This document shows, in pieces, positions 1 through 5,196 of a stretch of DNA of 5,196 bases (the stretch's first letter is position 1; every line of letters begins with the position of its first letter). Made by a program: the position numbers and the translations under genes. Location of the stretch: positions 579,938-585,133 of the forward strand of contig CP070682.1 of NCBI GenBank assembly GCA_020352595.1. Reading direction: 5' to 3'. The notes under the pieces were generated by a model. It ran no database searches. It had not been told where the DNA came from and saw only the letters and a list, made by a program, of their open reading frames with translations. The stretch is from a bacterium. Lineage in GTDB: Bacteria > BMS3Abin14.

Positions 1-299
1 CCTTCGTGGTGTGCGGCGACACCCTCTGGAACCCGAAGGCGGGCGAGGGGGGGATCAGGAACCTCGAGAAGCTGACCCGGCTCCTGCCCTCTAAACCCTT
101 CGCCACGGCCATCCTGGGCGGCCGCATGAGGATGGAGGAGCTCGACGACGAGGACGGGCCCCGGATCCGGGCATTCTACGAGCGTATCGGGAGAGAGGCG
201 ACGGGGTTCGACAGGATGGAGGAAAAGGCTGCTCTTGATTTCGTAAGAAGCATCGAAGATTTCCTGAAACTGGGAAACGGGGAATCGATGAACCGTTGA
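1..299 (+). CDS. 3' end of a probable flavodoxin-domain protein (5' end outside window)
   Basis: The reading frame is open from the left edge (first full codon at position 3) and ends at TGA 297-299, so about 98 C-terminal residues are visible. The segment starts with a hydrophobic strand followed by CGD (FVVCGDT), then has a second strand ending in a Gly-Gly-Arg (AILGGR), and finishes with a charged amphipathic helix. This strand-CGD, strand-GGR and terminal-helix order resembles the C-terminal half of flavodoxin-fold proteins of the HemG/menaquinone-dependent protoporphyrinogen oxidase-like group, which bind FMN in the cytoplasm. That assignment rests on motif resemblance only; the N-terminal FMN phosphate-binding loop lies outside the window. 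A GTG at 6 could be read as a start but sits mid-strand, so this is a truncated gene rather than a 97-residue one. An array of GTGCAC octamers begins 9 bp after the stop. Confidence 0.5.
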   Translation, partial: FVVCGDTLWNPKAGEGGIRNLEKLTRLLPSKPFATAILGGRMRMEELDDEDGPRIRAFYERIGREATGFDRMEEKAALDFVRSIEDFLKLGNGESMNR

Positions 300-308
300 A
301 GAAACATT

Positions 309-340
309 GTGCACTGGTGCACCTGTGCACTTGTGCACTT
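309..340 (+). repeat. 4 x 8-bp tandem array, unit GTGCACNN
   Basis: The palindromic hexamer GTGCAC occurs at 309, 317, 325 and 333, exactly 8 bp apart; the two bases that complete each unit vary (TG, CT, TT, TT). The array begins 9 bp after the stop of the upstream gene. It is followed by a short T run (343-348) but has no classical terminator stem. The same GTGCA core recurs at 461-512 on the other side of the promoter. The function is unknown. Confidence 0.85.
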
Positions 341-373
341 GGTTTTTTGGGCCCTGTATCCCCGCCTTAACCC

Positions 374-402
374 TTGACAGTACCGCTGCCGGCCGATATA
401 CG
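374..402 (+). promoter_or_regulatory. Candidate sigma70-type promoter of the isocitrate dehydrogenase gene
   Basis: A perfect -35 hexamer TTGACA (374-379) is followed after exactly 17 bp by TATACG (397-402, 4 of 6 matches to TATAAT). The predicted transcription start is near 409, giving a leader of about 135 nt before the ATG at 544. It is the best promoter match in the 245-bp gap and points toward the only downstream plus-strand gene. Confidence 0.6.
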
Positions 403-421
403 TATACGGTATATTGTATAC
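402..421 (+). promoter_or_regulatory. Dyad GTATAC-N8-GTATAC overlapping the -10/start region (operator candidate)
   Basis: Two GTATAC hexamers (402-407 and 416-421) flank a central TATA at 410-413. The 20-bp element equals its own reverse complement at 16 of 20 positions. It overlaps the last base of the -10 hexamer and the predicted transcription start, which is a typical place for a repressor site. No regulator can be named. An adjoining perfect palindrome, TATACGTATA (397-406), overlaps it on the left. Confidence 0.4.
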
Positions 422-460
422 TTCTTGTTCCCGACACAAAGTTACATGATCAGTACAGTA

Positions 461-512
461 GTGCAGAAGTGCAATGGTCTCATGAACTCATGCACCCCCT
501 GCACTCTCGCAC
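461..512 (+). repeat. GTGCA-family octamer repeats arranged head-to-head in the leader; foldable
   Basis: Plus-facing GTGCA units lie at 461 and 469 (8 bp apart). Minus-facing units start at 489, 497 and 505 on the plus coordinate, also 8 bp apart (catgcacc, ccctgcac, tctcgcac). The opposing units can pair: 461-465 with 500-504 and 469-473 with 491-495, forming two 5-bp stems separated by a small internal loop and closed by a 17-nt loop. The structure would sit in the leader RNA about 28 nt before the ribosome binding site. It could affect mRNA stability or translation, but it may simply be a repeat relic. Confidence 0.6.
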
Positions 513-531
513 TAATTCCCAAGAGCATTCC

Positions 532-537
532 AGGAGG
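532..537 (+). promoter_or_regulatory. Shine-Dalgarno AGGAGG fixing the IDH start at 544
   Basis: A perfect AGGAGG is followed by a 6-nt spacer and then ATG at 544. The frame is open further upstream to an ATG at 307, but that extension runs through repeats and the promoter and has no family resemblance. This site decides the start. Confidence 0.9.
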
Positions 538-543
538 ACGACA

Positions 544-1314
544 ATGGCAAAGGAAACGCCCAAGATCAGTTGGACCCTGACGGACGAGGCCCCCACGCTG
601 GCCACCTACTCCCTGCTTCCCGTCATCCGCGCCTTCGCCAAGGAATCCGGGATCGAGATTGAGCTCAGGGACATCTCCGTGGCGGGCAGGGTCATCGCCA
701 ACTTCCCGGAGAACCTGACCGAAGATCAGAAGATCCCCGACGAACTTACCGCCCTGGGGAAGCTGGCCCTGACCAGAGGGGCCAACATCGTAAAGCTTCC
801 CAACATCAGCGCCTCTATCCCTCAGCTCAAGGGAGCCATCAAGGAGCTCCAGGAGCAGGGTTATAACGTCCCCGACTATCCTGAGGAGCCGAAGAGCGAC
901 GCTGAGAAGAAGGTCAAGGAGCGCTATGCCGTCGTCCTCGGGAGCGCTGTCAACCCGGTGCTGCGCCAGGGCAACTCGGACCGCAGGCTGGCAGAGGCCG
1001 TCAAGCAGGCCGCCCGGAAGCACCCCCACAGGATGCGCGAGTGGAAGCCGGACTCCAAGACCCACGTGTCCACCATGAGGACCGGGGACTTCTACTCCAA
1101 CGAGAAGTCCACCACCATGGCCCAGGACACGACCGCGAAGATCGAGTTCGTGGACGGCAAGGGCAGCGTGAAGGTCCTGAAGGAAAGCCTGCCCCTCAAG
1201 GCTGGAGAGGTGGTGGACGCCACCTTCATGAGCAAAAAGGCCCTGGTGAAGTTCTACGAGGAGCAGATCGAGGACGCCAAGGCCAAGGACGTGCTCTTCT
1301 CCCTCCACCTCTAG
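544..1314 (+). CDS. icd: Monomeric NADP-dependent isocitrate dehydrogenase, N-terminal part (residues 1-256, ends at in-frame TAG)
   Basis: Monomeric-type IDH (EC 1.1.1.42) oxidatively decarboxylates isocitrate to 2-oxoglutarate with NADP in the cytoplasm (TCA cycle). This part begins [10 protein letters not shown] and shows the family N-terminus ([16 protein letters not shown]) and the block [13 protein letters not shown]. The substrate-binding segment [16 protein letters not shown] carries S134, N137, R141 and R147. With the two-residue longer N-terminus these correspond to Ser132, Asn135, Arg139 and Arg145 of the A. vinelandii enzyme as I recall it. The frame then hits TAG at codon 257, after LFSLHL. 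The same frame continues without any shift into the remaining two thirds of the enzyme. Alone, the 256-residue product lacks the metal ligands and much of the active site, so it should not be catalytic. The gene is preceded by a promoter (374-402) and AGGAGG (532-537). Confidence 0.93.
   Translation: MAKETPKISWTLTDEAPTLATYSLLPVIRAFAKESGIEIELRDISVAGRVIANFPENLTEDQKIPDELTALGKLALTRGANIVKLPNISASIPQLKGAIKELQEQGYNVPDYPEEPKSDAEKKVKERYAVVLGSAVNPVLRQGNSDRRLAEAVKQAARKHPHRMREWKPDSKTHVSTMRTGDFYSNEKSTTMAQDTTAKIEFVDGKGSVKVLKESLPLKAGEVVDATFMSKKALVKFYEEQIEDAKAKDVLFSLHL
1312..1314 (+). other. In-frame amber codon replacing the catalytic lysine of isocitrate dehydrogenase
   Basis: The whole locus 544-2781 is one 745-codon frame interrupted only here. 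The context is LHL-TAG-ATMMK, where the family has LHL-K-ATMMK. Codon 257 minus the offset of two gives 255, the number of the catalytic lysine in the A. vinelandii enzyme (from memory). The offset is confirmed on both sides of the stop by matching substrate and metal residues. AAG to TAG is a single transversion, and no other lesion is visible. Possible causes are a base-call or consensus error, a recent nonsense mutation, or suppression/recoding of UAG. TAG is also the terminal stop of this gene (2779-2781) and of the M48 gene, so it is not simply a sense codon here. Confidence 0.9.
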
Positions 1315-1320
1315 GCCACC

Positions 1321-2781
<1,461 letters not shown>

Positions 2782-2800
2782 AGCCAGTATTTAACCGCTT

Positions 2801-2832
2801 GACGCGGAGACCCGGGGACGCGGTGACGCAGA
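2801..2832 (+). repeat. 4 x 8-bp tandem array, unit close to GACGCGGN
   Basis: Units start at 2801, 2809, 2817 and 2825. All begin with GAC; the consensus is GACGCGGN, with single-base departures in the second and fourth units. The array starts 20 bp after the IDH stop, before the terminator. A related array lies inverted at 2973-3004. Confidence 0.8.
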
Positions 2833-2861
2833 GCTAATTCTTCCGGAAACCGCAAAAATAG

Positions 2862-2893
2862 AAAGCTCCCGCACATTGCGGGAGCTTTTTTTT
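2862..2893 (+). terminator. Rho-independent terminator of IDH, probably bidirectional
   Basis: A 12-bp perfect stem pairs 2862-2873 (AAAGCTCCCGCA) with 2877-2888 around a 3-nt loop; the innermost A-T pair may open. It is followed by a T tract that reaches eight Ts (2886-2893). On the opposite strand the stem is followed by a T-rich stretch (complement of 2854-2864), so it can also stop transcripts from the convergent minus-strand gene at 3034-3435. Confidence 0.92.
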
Positions 2894-2972
2894 GGGTTCA
2901 GAGGGTTCTTGGAAATCTTCGTTGATGATAGTCTCGTTATCGGTTGAATTTAATAGGGATAAACAGTCGTTT

Positions 2973-3004
2973 TCCCTGTCTCCCCCTCCCCGAGTCCCCG
3001 TGTC
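2973..3004 (-). repeat. 4 x 8-bp tandem array on the minus strand, unit close to GACNCGGG
   Basis: Read on the minus strand from 3004 down, the units are GACACGGG, GACTCGGG, GAGGGGGA and GACAGGGA, in exact 8-bp register. The array starts 29 bp after the stop of the minus-strand membrane protein gene. It has the same style and orientation to its gene as the array at 2801-2832 has to IDH, and the two form an inverted pair around the terminator. Confidence 0.7.
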
Positions 3005-3010
3005 ATAACA

Positions 3011-3035
3011 GAGGGACGCCAGCAGCGAGTCCCTC
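3011..3035 (-). other. Hairpin overlapping the stop codon of the holin-family gene
   Basis: GAGGGAC (3011-3017) is the exact complement of GTCCCTC (3029-3035), with an 11-nt loop between them; the stem covers two bases of the TGA stop (3034-3036). A competing 9-bp partner, CGTCCCTCT, lies at 3042-3050 and pairs with 3010-3018. No U tract follows on the minus strand, so it does not look like a terminator. It may act as an mRNA 3' stability element. Confidence 0.4.
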
Positions 3036-3435
3036 AGTTTACGTCCCTCTCCCTTCGGACCTCCCCGCCATAGCGCACGTATCGGATCGTGCGTTCCCTG
3101 GGTTCGGTCAGCTCCCCAAGGAAGAACATCACGACAGACAGGGCCAGGGAGAAGAGAACCGCCCACCAGAACCCGGCGACCTCGAAGCCGGGAACGATAG
3201 AGGCGGCAAGGAGCACCATCAGGGCGTTGAGGACGAAGATGAAGAGTCCCAGGGTCAGGACGGTGAGGGGGAGGGTCAGCACGAACAGGACGGGACGCAC
3301 GATGCCGTTGGCAAGGCCCAGGATCATGGCCGTTACGAGGGCCGCGAACACCCCCTTCAGGTGGACCCCCGGCAGGATATAGGCGGCGATGGCGATAGCC
3401 AGAGCGTAGACGAACCAGCGGATGATCAGGGGCAT
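3034..3435 (-). CDS. Phage holin family protein (four-helix membrane protein, PF04020/YvlD-like)
   Basis: This 133-residue inner-membrane protein has four predicted membrane segments at about residues 3-23, 28-50, 52-80 and 87-106, followed by a charged tail (about 109-133) rich in Arg and Glu. The pattern of LPGV in the first hairpin, LGLANGIVRPVL between helices 2 and 3, and LTLGLFIFVLNALMVLLAA in helix 3 is characteristic of the small DUF360/"mycobacterial 4 TMS phage holin superfamily IV" proteins. These are widespread chromosomal proteins of unknown physiological role; despite the name, nothing here indicates a prophage. The start is well supported: minus-strand AGGAGG (complement of 3442-3447) lies 6 nt before the ATG at 3435. 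The stop is TGA. The gene stands alone, convergent with IDH, and probably shares its terminator. The charged C-terminal tail is likely cytoplasmic (inference). Confidence 0.9.
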   Translation of the reverse strand: MPLIIRWFVYALAIAIAAYILPGVHLKGVFAALVTAMILGLANGIVRPVLFVLTLPLTVLTLGLFIFVLNALMVLLAASIVPGFEVAGFWWAVLFSLALSVVMFFLGELTEPRERTIRYVRYGGEVRRERDVN

Positions 3436-3454
3436 GGAATTCCTCCTCGGCCAC

Positions 3455-3496
3455 GAGGGCGCAGGCAGGTCTGAGTGCGCAGGGCGCGGGGCGCAG
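3455..3496 (-). repeat. Six 7-bp units (CTGCGCC / CTCAGNC family) upstream of the holin-family gene
   Basis: Read on the minus strand from 3496 down, consecutive heptamers are CTGCGCC, CCGCGCC, CTGCGCA, CTCAGAC, CTGCCTG and CGCCCTC. The first four match, in the same order of types, the plus-strand arrays at 3647-3674 and 3712-3739, so this is an inverted relative of them. It lies in the probable leader of the 3034-3435 gene, just upstream of its ribosome binding site. Confidence 0.65.
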
Positions 3497-3510
3497 TAGA
3501 AATGGGATAC

Positions 3511-3628
3511 AACCCCTTGCCAGACATAAGGTTTAACGTTAAATAAGCGTTATAAGGTATTATTATATATAAGCATTTAACATATCATACTGTTGATTTA
3601 GCAGTGCAGCATAACGCTTTGCCAGACA
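3511..3628. repeat. AT-rich island bounded by a 16-bp imperfect direct repeat
   Basis: AACCCCTTGCCAGACA (3511-3526) and AACGCTTTGCCAGACA (3613-3628) match at 14 of 16 positions, 102 bp apart. The DNA between them is strikingly AT-rich against its surroundings. It contains a perfect 12-bp palindrome TTTAACGTTAAA (3532-3543) and an inverted pair AAGCGTTAT (3545-3553) / ATAACGCTT (3611-3619). No coding frame is apparent. It could be a regulatory region for the minus-strand gene at 3034-3435 or the remains of a small inserted element. Confidence 0.6.
3562..3567 (-). promoter_or_regulatory. Possible -10 box (TATAAT) for the holin-family gene
   Basis: The minus strand reads TATAAT from 3567 to 3562 within the AT-rich island, about 130 bp upstream of the start at 3435. 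I find no acceptable -35 hexamer at 16-18 bp, so this is only a weak candidate. Confidence 0.25.
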
Positions 3629-3630
3629 GT

Positions 3631-3761
3631 TTAGCACAGGTTTCAACGGCGCCCTGCGCCCTCAGTCCTCAGTACTATTTTACGTATCCCCACTGCTTAG
3701 CACAGGTTTCAAGGCGCCCTGCGCCCTCAGTCCTCAGCACTATTTTACGTATCCCCACTGC
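3631..3761. repeat. Tandem duplication (66 + 65 bp) including the 3' end of the M48 gene
   Basis: Copy 1 (3631-3696) and copy 2 (3697-3761) abut directly and both run from TTAGCACAGG to CCCCACTGC. They differ by one missing base (C at 3647 is absent from copy 2) and one substitution (T at 3673, C at 3738). Each carries a four-unit heptamer array (3647-3674; 3712-3739). Copy 2 holds the real last six codons and stop of the M48 gene; copy 1 holds a detached duplicate of them at 3675-3696. The near identity implies a recent event or an assembly artefact. Confidence 0.92.
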
Positions 3762-5059
3762 CTGAGTCGCGAGTAGGCGTACTGAGCATTCTCACCCCTG
3801 TCCACCTCCTTCAGGTAGGCGAGATACCTGTTGGCCGCTTCCTCCCGGTCGCCCATGCCCTCCGCGCATCGTCCGATGAAAAAGACGGTGTTGGGGTTGC
3901 CCGGCAGGGATTTTTCGTAGTTTAGACAGTGAAGTCGGGCCGCGTCATAACGCTCCAGGGACAGTTCGGCCATGCCCAGGAGGTGGAGGGCCTGGGGTTC
4001 ACCCGGATACACGGCAGCAGCGTCCTCGGCATAGCGCCGGGCGAGGCCGGCTCTTTCCAGTGCCAGCTGGCAGCGGGCGGTCATGAGAAGGGCCGCGTAG
4101 TCCCCGGGGGAGAGCCGGAGAGCCTCCATGAGTTGACCTTCCGCCTCCCGGAACTTGCCGGCTTTCATGAGCCTGTCACCCTCCTGCATCAGGCCTATGG
4201 CTCCGGACATGGCCCTCAAACCGATGGTGTTGTCCATGTAGCGTTCCCTGTGAGTGGGAAGCTCTCTTGAGGAGGCGGGCATCCGGGAGATGGCCGCCAC
4301 GGAACTCCTGTAACGGTCCTCGCTCATGGGGTGGGTGGCGAACATGAGTTCGATGGCCCCCGGTTTGCGGCTGGAAAGGCTCCTGAGCATGTCCATGAGC
4401 CGCGTGTGGCCTGAAGGACCGTAGCCGGCCCTGACCATGTACTCAAGGGCCAGGGAATCGGCCTCCCGCTCGTTGTCGCGGCTGTAGCGGGCCAGAAGCG
4501 CCCCCGAGGCGATCTGTCCGAGACCTGCGGCCACCTTCTCGCTGCGTTCGCCCATGTCCCCTGCGGCCGAGGCCAGGCCCGAGACGGCCAGGGCCGCCAG
4601 GACTCCCTTGCTCATCTGCTGGGCGGTGTGGCGGGCGTTGACATGCCCAAGTTCGTGGCCTATGAGGGCCGCCAGCTCCGCCTCGCTGCCCAGTTCCAGC
4701 AGGATCCCCCGTGTGATCCCGACGCTGCCTCCCGGAAAGGTGTACGCGTTGACGTAGGTGGCGTTAAGAGGAACGAAGCGGTAGGGGAGGTCTGGGCGAT
4801 GGGTCCTGCCGGCAAGGGAAGCGCCGACGCCCTGGATGTAACGGACAAGCTGCGGATCGGGCACCTGTCCGTAATCGGCTGAAAACTGGTGGGGGCTGTT
4901 CTCCCGGTCGATGCGCCGCTCGTCACTCTCCGAGACGAGGATGAGCTGCCTTCTGCCGGAGACCGGGTTGACGGTACAGCCGAGGATCAGGCCGCCGACG
5001 CAGGTCCCGGCAAGGAAAAGGAAGTGTCTACGGGTGAGAGGAACAGGGGCATCAGTCAT
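3740..5059 (-). CDS. M48 family zinc metalloprotease with Tat lipoprotein signal and C-terminal TPRs (BepA-like)
   Basis: From the ATG at 5059 the protein has 439 residues. Residues 9-14 (TRRHFL) form a twin-arginine motif, followed by a hydrophobic stretch and a lipobox ILGC with the acceptor Cys28. Thr at +2 suggests outer-membrane sorting (inference). The M48 domain has HELGH (H135, E136, H139), the third zinc ligand E197 in EREAD, and H243-P244. The spacing matches E. coli BepA (136-140, 201, 246), where the last His is a regulatory zinc ligand. Four TPR-like helical pairs span about 288-420. BepA-type proteins degrade misassembled outer-membrane proteins, and a similar periplasmic role is likely. 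The frame opens further to an ATG at 5167, but that start has AAGGAG only 2 nt away, adds 36 unpromising residues before the Tat motif, and lies upstream of the promoter candidate at 5129-5157. The stop TAG is backed by TGA one codon later. Confidence 0.9.
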   Translation of the reverse strand: MTDAPVPLTRRHFLFLAGTCVGGLILGCTVNPVSGRRQLILVSESDERRIDRENSPHQFSADYGQVPDPQLVRYIQGVGASLAGRTHRPDLPYRFVPLNATYVNAYTFPGGSVGITRGILLELGSEAELAALIGHELGHVNARHTAQQMSKGVLAALAVSGLASAAGDMGERSEKVAAGLGQIASGALLARYSRDNEREADSLALEYMVRAGYGPSGHTRLMDMLRSLSSRKPGAIELMFATHPMSEDRYRSSVAAISRMPASSRELPTHRERYMDNTIGLRAMSGAIGLMQEGDRLMKAGKFREAEGQLMEALRLSPGDYAALLMTARCQLALERAGLARRYAEDAAAVYPGEPQALHLLGMAELSLERYDAARLHCLNYEKSLPGNPNTVFFIGRCAEGMGDREEAANRYLAYLKEVDRGENAQYAYSRLRQWGYVK

Positions 5060-5128
5060 GGCTTGCAGCGTCTGGTGTCTTGAGTTTCGTGTCCGGGAAA
5101 AACTCGTTTGAACGTTGCCATAATATCC

Positions 5129-5157
5129 AAAATACCCCATGGACTGACACAGTTCAA
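5129..5157 (-). promoter_or_regulatory. Candidate promoter of the M48 protease gene
   Basis: The minus strand reads TTGAAC (5157-5152), a 17-bp spacer, then TATTTT (5134-5129); each hexamer matches consensus at 4 of 6 positions. A better isolated -10 (TATTAT, 5125-5120) lies just downstream but lacks a -35 box. Either would start transcription about 50-60 nt before the ATG at 5059, and downstream of the alternative ATG at 5167. Confidence 0.4.
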
Positions 5158-5196
5158 ATTTCCGCATCGCTCCTTGGGGATCCGGAAAGTTCCCCC

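Noticed and set aside
307..543. Upstream extension of the IDH frame to an ATG at 307
   Set aside because: It runs through the GTGCAC array, the promoter and the leader repeat; the perfect AGGAGG at 532-537 and the family N-terminus fix the start at 544.
3034..3435. Prophage lysis gene suggested by the 'phage holin family' name
   Set aside because: This family is mostly chromosomal, and no endolysin, integrase or structural phage gene is present in the window.
2834..3454. A 206-codon minus-strand frame overlapping the holin-family gene
   Set aside because: It is an out-of-frame shadow rich in Pro/Arg that runs through the terminator; the 3034-3435 frame has the ribosome binding site and recognisable membrane helices.
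3631..3761. CRISPR-like direct repeats
   Set aside because: There are only two copies, directly adjacent with no spacer, and they include coding sequence of the neighbouring gene.
5177..5196. GGGGA/TCCCC inverted repeat near the right edge
   Set aside because: It is short, GC-run driven and cut by the window end, so there is not enough to call a structure.

Overview
The window is GC-rich bacterial DNA with strong AGGAGG-type ribosome binding sites and tightly packed genes. The gene content and the short 7-8 bp tandem arrays between genes fit a Desulfobacterota (deltaproteobacterial) or similar Gram-negative environmental genome. That placement is inference; no taxonomic marker gene is present.

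Layout: (1) 1-299, the 3' end of a plus-strand gene, probably a flavodoxin-fold protein. (2) 300-543, an intergenic region with a 4 x 8-bp GTGCACNN array, a sigma70-like promoter (TTGACA-N17-TATACG), a GTATAC-N8-GTATAC dyad over the predicted transcription start, and a foldable GTGCA-type repeat in the leader. (3) 544-2781, a monomeric-type NADP-dependent isocitrate dehydrogenase of 745 codons, complete and colinear with the family except for one in-frame TAG at 1312-1314. (4) 2782-3033, a convergent intergenic region with a strong, probably bidirectional terminator flanked by two inverted octamer arrays. (5) 3034-3435 minus, a small four-helix membrane protein of the phage holin family (PF04020-like). 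(6) 3436-3739, heptamer arrays, an AT-rich island between imperfect direct repeats, and a 66/65-bp tandem duplication that copies the 3' end of the next gene. (7) 3740-5059 minus, an M48 metalloprotease with a Tat-type lipoprotein signal and C-terminal TPRs (BepA-like), with a promoter candidate at 5129-5157.

The most important observation is the TAG in the isocitrate dehydrogenase gene. By residue numbering and context (LHL-stop-ATMMK) it replaces the codon for the catalytic lysine, Lys255 in the Azotobacter vinelandii enzyme as I recall it. All other substrate and metal residues I can place are intact, with a constant offset of two. AAG to TAG is a single base change. The candidates are a sequencing error, a very young null allele, or amber suppression/recoding; pyrrolysine itself would be a poor substitute for a catalytic lysine.

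A second pattern is that each gene end in the window is followed within about 30 bp by a short tandem array of 7- or 8-bp units whose sequence differs by locus. The genes do not form an obvious single pathway: central carbon metabolism on the plus strand converges on two separately promoted envelope-associated genes on the minus strand.
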